Origin: Beverwykella pulmonaria
Taxonomy: Eukaryota > Ascomycota > Dothideomycetes > Pleosporales > Melanommataceae
Assembly: GCA_001599595.1 (NCBI GenBank)
Contig: BCHH01000028.1
Location: forward strand, 7,407-53,402
Direction: 5' to 3'
DNA length: 45,996 nucleotides
The notes under the pieces were generated by a model that did not search any database, was not told the DNA's origin, and worked only from the letters and a program-made list of their open reading frames with translations. The translations under genes were made by a program, and so were the position numbers. Of this stretch, positions 10,444 through 23,400 are shown piece after piece (position 1 is the stretch's first letter; every line of letters begins with the position of its first letter).

Positions 10444-11400
10444 CTAGCTATTATGGCTCAAGTGGGAGATTCCCTCCTTGATGCTGTGTCTGAGGGCCTG
10501 CATCATCATGCCAGGTTCCATCGTTGAAAATCGTATGCCCATGTTGAGGCCGACCCTATTACAGTCCACTACAAGGGTGCTTAGGAGCAGATCTTCAACC
10601 AATGTGTCTGCGCTGTATAGCAAGAGAAGAGGTAACAACAACAAGAACCCTACTTCAGATAGCCACATTGTCCATGTTGTGATGAGCGAAGCCTTAGCAA
10701 TAGCATCGCCTGATAATGGTGAAACATGTTCTATAGTATTAAGGATCAACCCAGTACTAGTCAGCTTTCTGCTCTCTAAACAGAGTTCAAAGTCAACATC
10801 TAACTTGCCACACTTATTTTAAAGCTTTTCCTTGTAAGACTGTTTAAAGAGATAAATGCGGTCTTCCGCTCTGTCAAGTCAGGGACCCAGGAGGGCAGAT
10901 CAAACCCAGAACTCTTACTCTGTAAACTGCAGTGCCCCAGGAAATCTAGGCTATTAGATCTACGCATGATGTTGCACGCAGAGTTTAGATAGACATCCTT
11001 AACTAAGAGCGAGTGGTCGACGCCCAGGAGATTGTTCCCATCAATCAACATTGGGATCAGCGCGTAGAGCTTATCCCTCGAATTTGTCGCTTCGAACTCG
11101 CGCAATGAAGGTAGTAGATTTGCTAGCAGGAGGTACTAGCTCATCCCGGTGTCCTGATACGCACGTCTGATACGCAAATATTCGTCCATGATGAGTGCCG
11201 TACAGTTATAATTCTATCCCGGATTGACGTGATGCATGTTCGACTCGCAACTGCGGAGGGCCTAAAAGTCGACCTGGTGCGTGCCGCACAAAATTACGCT
11301 ACCTTGTTTGGCCGGTGCCGTTGCCTCTTGGTAGACCCAGATCCTGGTCCACCATGTTCTAGCGAGCAGGTCCTTGATCCCATCTAGTGCGTCCGTGGGA
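10444..11400 (-). pseudogene. HET-domain (heterokaryon incompatibility) gene relic
   Basis: Fragments of a HET protein are readable in several frames. About 11395-11270 has ARTWWTRIWVYQEAT followed by a TAG. About 11105-10800 has FEATNSRDKLYALI, NIMRRSN and DLPSWVPDLTER, which match the WxRxWxxQE, RDKxYALLG and PSWVPDW signatures of HET proteins. About 10749-10444 resembles a HET C-terminal part. The N-terminal HET core (the SY-WG and W-DAICINQ motifs) is missing, so this is the 3' two-thirds of a dead allorecognition gene. An intact relative lies at 41448. Confidence 0.75.
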
Positions 11401-11643
11401 ATTGAATTTGAATATTTAAAGGAATCCACTCAAGTATCTGTGCACCTTGACACTATTTGAATAAAGAAAGCAAAGGAATCGACTCAATTCCTTCGTATAA
11501 TATGTTCAGTATTCATTCTTCCGCATGATAAAAAATTTCAATCTCCTATAATCTTTGCAAAGACATAGCCAATTTTGAGCCCAGTATATAACTACAACTA
11601 TACTGCTATTCCTCCTTTCCCTTTGCTAATACCCCACTTTGGT
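11401..11643. other. AT-rich spacer
   Basis: No gene was seen. The stretch lies between the HET relic and the 3' end of the MFS gene. Confidence 0.3.
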
Positions 11644-13606
11644 TTAAACAATATCTAGACCGTTAGTATTGGTTATGCAAGATATATTACAGCTTATTCG
11701 AAAGGAGGGACATACAATAGGTCCAGCAACTGAGACACTCAGCAGACCTAAGCTTACAACCAAAACAGTCCAACTATGTTGTCCAAAGGCGATGTCTGCA
11801 AACATCGGGCCAACAAGCACGCCCGCAGCCTATACAATTTCAGCTGGCGCATTTTGACTCCGTTACCATGGCAGAGATCCTAGGATGTATTGCTAAAGTC
11901 ACTTCTGAGACGAAGCAAGCCATGAAACATACTCCTCTCTCCGACTCTGAAATTTTTTTAAGTTAATGGGTAGAAAAGGATTGCTTACACTTGAACTGGT
12001 ATACAGCGAGAACACCTGTGCGGTTGCGTCTTTGCCGCCGAAGACGGCTGGATTCTCCGCCACCATGTCAGCCACCGCTCGACTGAGATCGGCACCGAGT
12101 GGAGAAGAACCAAATGTCCTTGAAAAGCCTTGAGAAGGTCAGTGTAAAGTTGGGTGGGTGATTCCAATTATCGCACCATAAAGGGTAAGCAAAACGCACA
12201 AGATCGTCTTTTGCATCATGGGCGACAAACTTTTCTCAGCAACCAAGAATAGCATGGTTACGAGGACGCCTGAAAAAATAAACCAAGAGGACGCGAGCCA
12301 GGAGGATGGGTACCGATCTGCTACTTTGCCTGCCAGTGGTGCAGAAAAAATTGGCAGTGTGATGGCAAGAAAGATCAACCCGCCACCTGTAGAGCTCCAG
12401 CCAAACTGTCGAGCTACAAAGATAGGAAGAGCGGCGTCGAAAGCTACTAGTACGATGACGGTGACTAAGGCGCCGTAGAGGGAGGTAAGGATGCGTGGGG
12501 AGCAGAGCAAAGTCTTTAGAGGATGAGCGTTAGTAGTAGTGGTATGAGATAACACGGGCGCTGGAGACAGCAGAAGATTTGTGGAGGACGGGCCAGGTGA
12601 TAGGTCGGATGTTGTTAAGACAGAGTGAGCTGCGGAAGGGGTTTCCGGTTCAGGGGATGGAAGCGTCCCATAGTTGGACCCTGAATCTATAATGAGAGGC
12701 TGTTTGAGTATGAAGGCGACTTTCTTTTCGATCATGACAACGCGCAGGAATACATCCAGCCCAATCAAAACAAACACGGCGACGAATATTGACTCATAAC
12801 CGAAGGTGTCGTACAGAATTCCACCCAAAGAAGGACTTATCACTGCAGTCCATCAGTATCAGATTTTTATGAGATGAGGAAAGATACTTAGGAGAGTACC
12901 TACTCATGCCGACATTCAGACTGCTGATCACGAACCCCATCCATTGTCCGATGTTCGCCTGCCCGACAGTATCCGCGACGAGAGCAAACCCGACGGTATA
13001 CACAACTGCTGCCGACAGGCCCTGGAGAAAGCGACTGAGAACTAGCATCCATACGCTTCTTGCCAGGTATAAAAGGACCGTAGCCGCTGCGTTGCCAAAG
13101 AACCCGAGAAGCAGAGGTGAGCGTCGAGAAGAGCTCTTGTCTGCGAAGTGGCCGAAAGCAGCTGCACGAGAGTTCAATTCTTGGACTGGGCAGGAGGATA
13201 CTTTGGACTTACGGGCAAAGAAAAATTGTGCTGCTCCAAACGAAGCTAAGAGAGTCGAGTTCCAGTATTGAACTAAGGTAATTAATAAATGCCCTGAAGC
13301 TGAGTAGCAGAAAACCCTCACCTTCGTCATCAGGAACACCAAATCGACTCTTCAAGGAGTATGGGAAAACGGGGATTATCTGTTCCAGTAAGTCAATACA
13401 CGATAAAGTTTGCTAGTTAGAGAAAAGACCACTCCGTATATAAACGCATCCTTCGTCCAAGTTAGCATATGTACGCAGGGATCTCAGCAAGTTGACTTTA
13501 CACTGAACGCCGCTATACAGACTGTGGTGACAATAAACCATGTTGATGAGCGAACTTCTAGGAGAACGGTCTTCGACTCCGATTTTCGAAGACCCGGGAG
13601 TTTCAT
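11644..13606 (-). CDS. MFS transporter, DHA1-like (eight exons)
   Basis: This is a membrane drug/metabolite exporter of the major facilitator superfamily, predicted at about 497 aa. The start MKLPGLRKSESK at 13606 precedes the first helix (TWFIVTTVCIAAF). Exons on the minus strand: 13606-13502, 13450-13430, 13379-13322, 13272-13213, 13161-12904, 12842-12177, 12128-11989, 11829-11644. The summed length keeps one frame. Supporting motifs are YWNSTLLASFGAAQF, GHFADKSSSRRSPLLLG (the loop 2-3 G-x-x-D-R-x-G-R-R type motif), and ISPSLGGILYD after helix 5. A long loop rich in Ser/Pro/Thr divides the halves. The apparent stop at 12139 lies inside a 48-bp intron with a CTGAC branch site. The donor of the third intron is uncertain by 3 bp (13432 or 13429). 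Its neighbours suggest metabolite export. Confidence 0.8.
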
Positions 13607-13862
13607 CGTTAGCTGTTATGCTTCACAATCTGCACCTTGACTGAAAGACGGACGCAACCGGATGTTCATGTATAGGGAATACTCTTAAACAAACTCAACG
13701 CTGAACAGGATACGGGTTAGCTCGTTAAACACTCACTTCGAAAAAACATATTTTAATCTACTTATTATTGGCTCAATTTACAATGGATGTACTACCCGTT
13801 GCTCAAAAAAATTATTAACATGTATCCTTGTCATGCAGCAAAGATGGATCAATTCCTTTTTA
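13607..13862. other. upstream region of the MFS gene
   Basis: This holds the presumed promoter of the minus-strand transporter and borders the satellite array. No specific regulatory motif was recognised. Confidence 0.3.
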
Positions 13863-14246
13863 AACATGTGGCGCACTTGATCGCCCCATTTTTTAGGATA
13901 TACCTCTCTCTAGCTGAACGCAATCGCGACACAACAGTACGGGCCGAATAGCGAAAAGTGGTGACTCAGTTTGTTAGACACATGACTCACTTCATCGCCC
14001 TATTACTAAGATATACTTCTCTCTAGCTGAACAAAATCGCAGCACAACAGCACGGGCCGAATAGCGAAAAATGGTGGCTTATTTATTAGACGCATGATTT
14101 ACTTGATCACCCCATTTTCTAGGATGTGCTCCTCTTCAGCTGAATGAAATCGTGACATAACAACACGGGCTGAATACCGAAAAGTGGTGGCTCAATTTGT
14201 TAGACACATGACTCACTTCATCAACCTATTTCTGGGATATACTTTA
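13863..14246. repeat. ~113-bp satellite array, left part
   Basis: Three or more tandem copies of a 112-114-bp unit contain the words tagctgaacgcaatcg, cgggccgaatagcgaaaagt and ttgttagacacatgactca. Successive gaaaagtgg words start at 13953, 14065 and 14179. No coding signal. The array resumes at 15053 after an insertion. Confidence 0.9.
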
Positions 14247-15054
14247 TCGGGGAAAGTTTCGTGTTGTGTTTCAGGACTTCAATCCCTAACATGCACGTGC
14301 CACGAGCATTCCACGCCCCCAACGTTGCCAATGTCGCAATCCCAAGTCGCGATATTGCACGAGCACCTAACGCCCCCAATGTTCTGGTCCGTGCCTCAAT
14401 GTTCTGGTCTGTGCCCTAATGAGCCTCCAACGCCTGCAATGTTTGCCACGCCTACAAATTTGTATTACATAAGCATTACATAATTAACTATATACTATTA
14501 GGTAAGGCCTATACACTTTCCTAATTGGGTAACTTAGAGACTTAGAGCATTGCATGCACACACTACGCACTACGCACCACGTACCACACTCTCTACAATA
14601 ACAACATCTAGACTAAAATTATAGATTACAGGGGTTTAAAATAATAATATTAAAAAAACGTTGAGTATCTATTAAACTAGAGCACTAGCGAGATTTTTAA
14701 TAATGCTAGAACATTAAATAAACTGCTACTATATTTAGATCTATAATAGTACTAGTAGTATTTGTGGCACTAGAAGCATTAGTAGCATATATAATACTAG
14801 TAGTACTACTAGCATGTAATATTATTTATGGCAGGAGGTTGAAAAACATTGAAGGCGTTGGAGGCACATTAGGGCACGGGCCACAACATTGCAGGCGTTG
14901 GAGGCACATTGGGGGCACGGACCACAACATTGAATGCTCATGGAGGCCATGGAGGTTGTGGAATGGTCATGGAGGTCATTGGGGGTACAGGCTATAATGT
15001 GGAATGATCGTGGCAGGAGTTGGCAGATTTTCCATGAAAAAACTTTCCCCGATA
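14245..15054. mobile_element. TA-flanked non-autonomous element inserted in the satellite (806 bp)
   Basis: Positions 14247-15052 begin TCGGGGAAAGTTT and end with its reverse complement, a 13-bp terminal repeat. TA dinucleotides lie directly outside (14245-14246 and 15053-15054), and satellite sequence continues on both sides. This fits a Tc1/mariner-type target. Inside, tandem units around gttggaggcacattgggg (about 14840-15000) and related inverted units (about 14290-14450) form a large stem. No transposase ORF is present. The middle, about 14480-14830, is very AT-rich. Confidence 0.8.
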
Positions 15055-15620
15055 TTCTCTCTAGCTGAACGCAATCGCCACAATAGTACGGGCCGAATAA
15101 CGAAAAGTGGTGGCTCAATTTGTTAGACATATGACTCACTCCATCGTCCTAATACTGGGATATACTTCTTTCTAGCTTAACGCAATCACGGCACAACGGC
15201 ACGGGCCGAATAATAAAAAGTGGTGGCTTATTTGTTTGACACATGATTTACTTGATCGCCCCATTTTCTAGGATATGCTCCTCTTCGGCTGAACGCAATC
15301 GTGACACAATAGCACGGGCCGAATAGCGAAAAGTGGTGGCTCTATTTGTTCGAAACATGACTTACTTGATCACCTCATTTTCTAGGATATACTTCTCTCT
15401 AGCTGAACGCAATCGCGGCGCAACAGCATGGGCTGAACAGCGAAAAGTGGTGGCTTAATTTGTTAGACGCATGACTCACTAGATCTCCCTATTTTCTAAG
15501 ACATACCCTCTCTAGCTGAACGCAATCGCGACACAATACTCATACCCATCATAGTAAGCATATCTAGTCCATCAGTCACGTGTAGCAGGGGCTGAATAGT
15601 GAAAAGTGGTGGCTTAGTTT
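15053..15620. repeat. ~113-bp satellite array, right part
   Basis: Five more copies have their gaaaagtgg words at about 15102, 15216, 15328, 15442 and 15601. The last spacing is 159 because of an extra ~45 bp that includes cacgtg. Another partial unit continues after the solo LTR at 15866. Confidence 0.9.
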
Positions 15621-15865
15621 GTTAGTGTTGGGAGTATATAGAACGTGGGAATCACGTGTTGATGTGTAGATCACGTGTAGATCACGTGTGGAGGTACCAA
15701 TCACGTGTGGGCAAGTGGGGCACTAGCCATACTAGGCTAGTGCACGCGGCGGTGAGGTTGATGGTATTCCCTCCGCTGCACCGCTTCAAGATAGACACAA
15801 CGATTTATTACCCCCTTTGAGAACACCCATTGCTATTGCAATAGCCCTGTGAGACCAACAGTTAG
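15621..15865. mobile_element. 235-bp solo LTR with GTTAG target duplication
   Basis: Positions 15626-15860 begin TGTTGGGAGTATATAG and end CCAACA. GTTAG repeats directly on both sides (15621-15625 and 15861-15865) and belongs to the interrupted satellite unit. The left half carries several CACGTG palindromes and a TATATA word, typical of an LTR promoter. The family differs from the LTR at 355, 29295 and 45757. The short length and ends suggest a Copia-type element. Confidence 0.85.
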
Positions 15866-16195
15866 ACACATGACTTATCTAAGCAGGGAAGTTGTTCAAT
15901 GCAGGGTGTTGCGAGAATCCGAACAGGGTATATTGCAGAATCCAAGTCCCTTAGATAAGCATGCATTTTGAGGGTCGTTCCTCTCTAGAGTTGTCTAGAG
16001 CGGTAGCCGGATGTTTAGGCTCTTGCTTGATTTTCCAACCGCAGTTCTTAAGTTTCGGACAGCGTACAGCTCTAACCGAGACCGCGTCAGCAAAAGTACA
16101 TTTTGAAATTCCTACTCGAAATAGCAGGGAATTTGTCTGGCAGGTGTATGCCAGGGCGACCAGGCGATTCGCCATATTCACGCCACTCAAAAAAG
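15866..16195. other. unassigned sequence after the satellite
   Basis: A short satellite remnant is followed by sequence with a 79-codon ORF on each strand (about 15951-16200). Neither ORF has a recognisable domain, and I do not call them genes. Confidence 0.35.
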
Positions 16196-16600
16196 TTTGA
16201 TCGTCAATCCACCGTCGGGTCGCCTGAGTTGCCTAAGTTGCCCGAGAGTCGCCCGAGAGTCACCTGAGAGTCACCCTAGGGATAAGAACATAGAATGTAG
16301 CTGTAAAGGAGCTTAAAATAAGCGTTCCTATTTAATGGCAGAATAAATCAATGACCAGGAGAGGAATAGACAAGGTGCGCCAAGTAGTTAAAGTTCATTC
16401 TATGTTTAGCAAATTTAAAAGAGAAATAAATAAAAAACGTTGTAATTTATTTTAATTAGAGCATAAGCGAAAATTCAGACAGGGATAGTAAAACAAAAAT
16501 ATTATTATAAACATTAGAAACTATAGTGTCTGGGGCGACTATGCGGCGACAATGGCGACTGCGGCAACTGCGGCAACCCGATAGTCAAACGACCGTCGTT
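16196..16600. mobile_element. probable degenerate inverted-repeat element rich in gtcgcc/ggcgac units
   Basis: The left end (about 16200-16277) has tandem ~12-bp units of the type gagagtcgccc. The right end (about 16532-16585) has complementary ggcgac/ggcaac units. The outer sequences gatcgtcaa... and ...tcaaacgacc are roughly inverted. The centre is AT-rich with no ORF. Boundaries and superfamily are uncertain. Confidence 0.45.
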
Positions 16601-17431
16601 CGACCGTTCGCCTTGTCTGTTGGGCAGCAGCCAGCACTGCCTGCGCTAACTCAAACAAATTTAGGTCTTGGCACTATGTACTTTTCCTGACGACTGTCGA
16701 ACTGCTTAATCTATAATGTTTGTGCGGCAGAACTCATGAGTCGGCACTTGGCCGTGTCCTTGTTGGAATCTAGAGTTCTACCTTTAAGAGGAAAAGTACA
16801 ATTTTCGGAATACACATAATTTTCGTCTACCATTTGTGAGACAGCATATTAGAACCCTTGACCTGTAGCATCGGACTTGCATGGTCCGATCCAAAGGAGC
16901 CTCTCAAAAGTTTCTGTCCGCGCCAAGCCAAAATTGACTCCACATACTTGGCATTTATGTTTACGAAACTTAATCTAATAAGTACGTTTGACATACTCTC
17001 TTCCTTCCTTACACTCATTCCTACCTTCTTAATCAATAATCAGCTTAATTGCGTTACTATCCAATAGTACTAGTAGTGTTACCACTACACGTCGATCTTG
17101 TGCGGATTTTTAGCTAGTGCAGTCCGAAGTGCGAACCGGGCTTATAACTTTTGGATTAATAAGCCAAAACCATGACTTATTATCGTATGATAATACTTTG
17201 ATAAAATTCTCTGAAATAGCAGGTTGCTGCTACCCAACATCTATCTTTGTTATGAATTGGTTCAGGGATCTACTTCTGCATCACAGCCTTACAATTTAGA
17301 CAACTTTACTGCCACCCATTCATCCATCATTTTCAATCTTTGTAAGCAATCGCTTTGTTTAGGTTAGTAATTGGATTTCCTCTACTGAGTAGCTTTGCAG
17401 CTGAAACTCACAGCTCACGAAGATAACTACC
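16601..17431. promoter_or_regulatory. upstream region of the NRPS gene
   Basis: This 830-bp region has no convincing gene. Its last few hundred bases should contain the NRPS promoter and 5' leader. No binding site could be assigned with confidence. Confidence 0.35.
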
Positions 17432-20400
17432 ATGTCTTTGACTACGCGTAGTCGAGAATTGATCAATGAAGTTAGCAAGGAGGCAATCAAGCCCTTTTCG
17501 CTTCTAGAAACTACAGATGAAATATCGCACGTATACCAACAGCTCCAACCAAACATCAAGATCGCCGATGCGTACCCTACTACTCCTCTCCAAGACGGTT
17601 TGATTGCTCTGTCCATGAAACAAAATGGCACCTTTGTTCCCCAAATCATATGCCGCCTCCCAGAAGATATTGATCTATTGAGATTTAAAGCTGCATGGCA
17701 AAATTGTGTAGACCAGAATAACACTCTCCGTACAGTATTTGTACAAGCGAAGACAAGTGGGCTTATACAGGCGGTTCTAAAACCAGGGAGCCTTGAATGG
17801 CATGAACATTCGTGTCTGGAGGACTATTTAAAGAACGACAAGGCTATCGCTCCAGAGTTCGGATCGAAGCTAGTAAGATACGCGATAATTATCGATAAAA
17901 ACTTGCAAGGTACATACTTTGTATGGACATTCCAGTAAGTTTACCTTCTCCACTTTTAACAAAGAGAAGAGAGATAAACGGGTGATTGGACCACGCTGAT
18001 TTTTGAAGCCATGCGGTGATCGACGGCTGGGCGATGAGGCTACTACTTGAGCAGGTTGATCAGTACTATCAAACTGGTACCTGTGACAGCCTTGTCGAAT
18101 TCAAAACTTTTATTGAACACATCTTAAGAAAAAAATCATTGTTCTCAAGAGAAAGCGAAAAGTTTTGGAATAGTTACCTCGCCACTCATATTTCAAACAC
18201 ATTTCCCCCTTTGTTAAGTAAGGGACCACCAGAGACTCCTTGCGCCAATTGCTCTACGAGCCTGGAGATCAAAATACCAACACTGTTGTGTCATATTGCA
18301 ACCACCTCTATCATCATTCAAGCTGCTTGGGCTATTCTGATTGCGCGGCGGAGTAAAGCAGCCGAGGCGACCTACGGCATGGTTTTGGCGGGACGCAACC
18401 TGGCTCTTCCTGGAATAAAAAGGATTAATGGCCCCACGTTTACAACGATTCCTTTCAGAATAGTTCTCGATGACTTCCGCACGCCAGAAGATCTCTTCAG
18501 ACAAATCCACAAACTTCGAACAGCGATTAAACCCCATCAACACTTTGGCTTGCAAAGTATTCGTCGCCTTGGACCTGGTGCTGCCAATGCATGCAGCTTT
18601 GAGAACCTGCTTGTTATTCAACCTAAACAGAAAAAAAATCTCAACAGTCTTTTCAGTAACAGAACCAACACCAGCGACCACTGGTCCAGACTGAATGCAT
18701 ACGCATTGATGATGCAATGCGACATCACGAACGATGGCTTTGTCGCTAACGCTAGCTTCGATCCAAGCAGAATCTCGGCTCAGGATATTGACCTAATGCT
18801 GATACAATTCAAAGACATCATCAGGCAGTTCTGTGAGGGATTGCATGGCCTCATCAGCGATATTCAGTTGTTCAGGACTACCCCTACGGAAGATAAGATC
18901 TCGATACCTATCATCGAGACCAGAGTCAAATTGGTTCAGGCTTGTGTTCATGAAATAATCTCAAGCACAGCTCGAAAATATATGTCAAATCCGGCAATTG
19001 AATCTTGGGATGGGAATCTGACATACCAAGAATTGGAGGACATGTCAGATCGCCTAGCGCATCGACTTCGAATTTCCAAGGTCGGTCCAGAAGTCATGGT
19101 AGGGCTGATATTCGAAAAGAGCTTGTGGGCTGTCGTCGCCATTATCGCTGTTTTGTAAGCACACTTTCCTTCACATAAGCCTACTATGTTGGAAGATGGA
19201 GTAAAAATTGAACAGACTGACACCTACTCTTTTAAAACACTTGCAAAGTGCCTTAGAGCAATTTGCTACAACTTTCACATAAGAGTAAATATACTGATAG
19301 TATTCTTTTAGGAAAGCCGGTGGCGTGTTTGTGTCCCTTGATCCAGCCAACCCTGAGATTCGACTGCGGAACCTTATTGATCAAACAGGGGTATTACTAC
19401 TGCTTTGCTCAGAGGACCTTTCTGGCATGTCTTCAAATCTTGCGAAGGAAAAAATTATCGTAAGCAGATCTACTCTGTTACGGTTACCTTTCGTAAGTGG
19501 TATAGCTTGTAGCAACATCAGAGCTGAGAATGCTTGCTATGGTTAGTACTTTCTCAGGGATCTTGACTTCTGGATTTCTATTCCTCAATGATATACAGCT
19601 GAACTCCCGTAGTTATCTTTACCTCAGGAACAACTTCAAAGCCAAAAGCATGTGTTATTGAGCACGGTACCTGCTGCACGACTTCCCGTCAGTTGGCTGC
19701 CGCATATAAAATGAGTTCGTCGACGCGCATGCTCCAGCTTTCATCGTACTCCTTTGATGCTTGCATTTTGGAAATATTGGTAACCTTAACTGTCGGCGGA
19801 TGCATATGCATCCCTTCGCAAGAAGAAAAGATGAATAACATTGCAGGTGCAATTAATCGTCTGCAAGCGAACATCTCGTTTATGACCCCAACGTTCGCAA
19901 GGCTTATCACACCGAGCTCCGTTCCTTCTATTAAAACGCTAATATTGGGGGGAGAGAAGATTATGTATGATGATTGGGATCGTTGGTTTGAAAATAAACG
20001 GTTGTATGGAGGGTATGGCCCCACTGAATGCTGCGTAATTTGCGTCGTCAAGGAAGCGAAAGCGATTGGTACTAGCACCAGTCATATTGGAATGCCTATC
20101 GTTGGCTCTTATGCTGTGCTTGATGATCAGATGCAACAAGTCAAACCTGGAGAGGTTGGTGAATTATACATTGGAGGGCCACACCTCGCGCGAGGCTACT
20201 TTGGCGATTTAGCGAAGACGGCGTCCTCTTTTATCGCGACGCCGACCTCCCTGGAGAAATACAAATCGCAATATCCAAGATGGTACAAGACCGGTGACCT
20301 TGTTAGGTGGGATGCAAAGGCTTCAGGCTTTGAATACATTGGACGAAAAGACTCTCAAGTCAAGATGTATGTTATACTTGTAGCCAATCTCGAAAACTGT

Positions 20401-23400
20401 GCTAACCGTGGTTAAGGGATGGGCAACGAGTGGAATTAGAGGAAATTGAATTTTGTCTGCGTCAGACAATGTGTGACCTTGCTGATGTTTCCGTCGTTGT
20501 GGCAGAACCTACCAGTAAGAAATCGTTTCTAGCTGCGTTCGTATGCCAAATATCCAAGTCCTCGACGAAGGTCTTGCAAGAACATTGCTCTTCTCACTTT
20601 GTCAGCGGCAGCCCCTTGAGCGACTCGATGATTGCCGCGACATTGGACAATTTAGGTAAGAGACTGCCAGAATATATGGTCCCTAAAGTCTACATCCTAT
20701 TGGACTACATGCCTCTCACAACCTCTGGGAAGCTCGATCGAAAGCTACTACAAGATTTTGCTGCTGGAATGTCTCCCACAGAGAGAGTGAAATTCTCTGG
20801 ACAGCAAACAGCTTACTCACATCCTGTGGGCGAGAAGGAGCTGCGGTTACAGAAAATTTGGACTACAATTTTAAACATCAAACCGGAAGCCATTAGCAGA
20901 AACGACAGCTTCATACGTCTCGGGGGAGATTCAGTTCTTGCGATGAAACTTGTCGCTATGGCCCGAGAACGAGGACTCCAACTGTCGGTCGCAAATGTTT
21001 TCAGGAGCCCAGTTCTTTCCGAACTGGCTAAGATTTCCAAATTCCTGGAAAGGGAAATAGAGCACAAAACTAAGGCTATACCACCATTTCATCTGGTTGG
21101 GGAAAAAACCACTGTTCAATCAATATTAGGCAGCCTTTATACCTGCTACGACTGTACTGAGGAGATTTTCGACTTGTATCCATCCACACAATTTCAGCAG
21201 GGCATCATGGCTTTGTCGCTGGACAGCCTTGGAACTTATGTTGCTCAGCATGTATTTGAACTTCCGAAAGCGGTAATTGAGAACATGGACAAGTTTTACG
21301 CCGCATGGGAGAAAGTGGTTGCATCAACTCCGATTCTACGGACCAAGTTCGTTCAGACAGACGCATTCGGTTTGATGCAAGCCGTGACCGAAGAAAGGAT
21401 TGCGTGGAAGCATCATGATAACTTGGAGGAGTTTCTGAAGATGGACAAAAGCATTCCTTTTAGCATTGGCACACGACTGAATCGGCACGCTATTGTAACC
21501 CGTGCTGAGAGCAGTCCCGGTCAATCATATTTTGTGTGGACAATGCACCACGCCTGTTACGATGGATGGTCTATGCGCCTGATTCTCCAGGACGTTGAGT
21601 TTCAGTACAGGTTGGTTAATTCTACAGAGAGAAAAAGTCCAGGAGTTCGCCTGCCGTTCAACAGATTTATAGGGCTCCTACAGGAGCTCGATGTTCAAGA
21701 AGCAAGAAAGTTCTGGAAAGCCGAATTAGGTGATGGAGAACCATCATCGTTTCCTCTAACTACAACCGATTACTCTCCCCGACCCAGTTCCACATTCGAG
21801 CACAAGATAAAATCCAAGCGGAAGGCACACTCTGATCTGCGGACTTCTAGCTTGATTAGGGCAGCATGGGCGATAACCATTTCTACATACGCCAATACTG
21901 ATGACGTCGTCTTTGGTGCCACTGTGTCAGGGAGAGCTGGATCATCTGCGGACTTAGCATATATCGTGGGTCCTCTCATCACAACAGTCCCAGTTAGAAC
22001 TCGGCTAGATCCGAAAATGTCAGTACTCGATTATCTTCGCAGCATGGGGGTCGGCGAAGTCAATGCAATGCCTTTCGAGCAACTTGGGCTGTCAAGAATC
22101 CGACTCATCGATGAGAAAGTGAAGGCCACATGCAATTTTCAGAATCTTCTCATTATTCAGCCTAAAGATGAGGCTAATGCCGATAGTTCCTTCTTGGGAC
22201 CGAGGCTGAAGAAATATATCAACGCAGATGTGTTCGACACTTATGCTCTGACAATGGAGTGCGCCATACAGTTGGATGAGATTGTGGCCACTGCAATTTA
22301 TGATCCTTTTGTCGTTCAAGAGACTCAAATGCGCAGAATTATGTTACACTTCGAGCACATTTTTGGTCAGCTCTGCCAGGAAGATGGAAGTAAAACCATA
22401 GCTGATATAAACAACATCAGCCCCTCTGATGCAAACGAAATTCAGACATGGAACGCCAAAATACCCCAGCCCATGGACGAGTGCGTGCATCACATATTAG
22501 AGAGAAAAATGCTGAAAGATCCCAATGCACCCGCTATCTGCTCTTGGGACGGCGACCTTACCCGCGGGGAACTGGGCGGAAAAGTGTCAATGCTTGCGCG
22601 GGAGCTTGTTAAATTTGGCATTGGTACAGGATCAAAGGTGCCGATTCTCTTCCACAAATCTAAATGGGCAGTTATATCGATACTTGCAATCATCAAAGTT
22701 GGAGCAGCTTTTGTTCCTCTCGAACCGAGAAACCCGGTGGCACGACTAGTTTCTATTGTGGATCAAATAGATGCGAAAATCATTCTCTGCTCTTCCGAGC
22801 TTGAGAACCTATGTTTGGTTTCTTTTCCTAGAATTCAAGCTCTCGCCATTAATGCACACACAGTTGCTTGCCTCACGGATGAAGCTATTCCCTTTTCCCA
22901 GGAGTTCAATTCTACGAATGATCTGTACCTCATCTTCACGTCGGGAACTACAGGCTCTCCAAAAGGAATGTTGGTTCAACATGGAGCATACTGTGCAGGT
23001 GCTCGAGATCATGCAAAAGCACTAGGATTTGAGGAAAGCTCCCGCTTTTTGCAGTTTGCTTCTTACAGCTTTGATACGAGTGTGGAGACTATTCTGACTA
23101 CCTTGATGACTGGTGGATGTCTTTGCATTCCCTCGGAAGAGGAGAGAAGTTCGAATATAGTTGGAGCTATTGCCCGGATGAAGGTGAACACCGCTGATCT
23201 TACACCTTCTTTCATTAGTTCATTCACACCCGATGATGTCCCCTCACTTCGCCGCCTCATTCTCGGTGGCGAACCTTTGAACTCAAAGGTGATCAAGATC
23301 TGGGCCAACCACGTTCACTTGATTAACGGTTATGGAGTCAGCGAATGCTGTGTCACGAGTCTTGTTAACGCAAACGTCTCCCCAGAAACTAGTCCTGCAA

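Noticed and set aside
12139..12141. In-frame TGA suggesting the MFS transporter is a pseudogene
   Set aside because: The codon lies in a well-formed 48-bp intron; splicing keeps the frame and gives the expected helix spacing.
15951..16200. Overlapping 79-codon ORFs on both strands
   Set aside because: No domain is recognisable and they sit in repeat-derived sequence.
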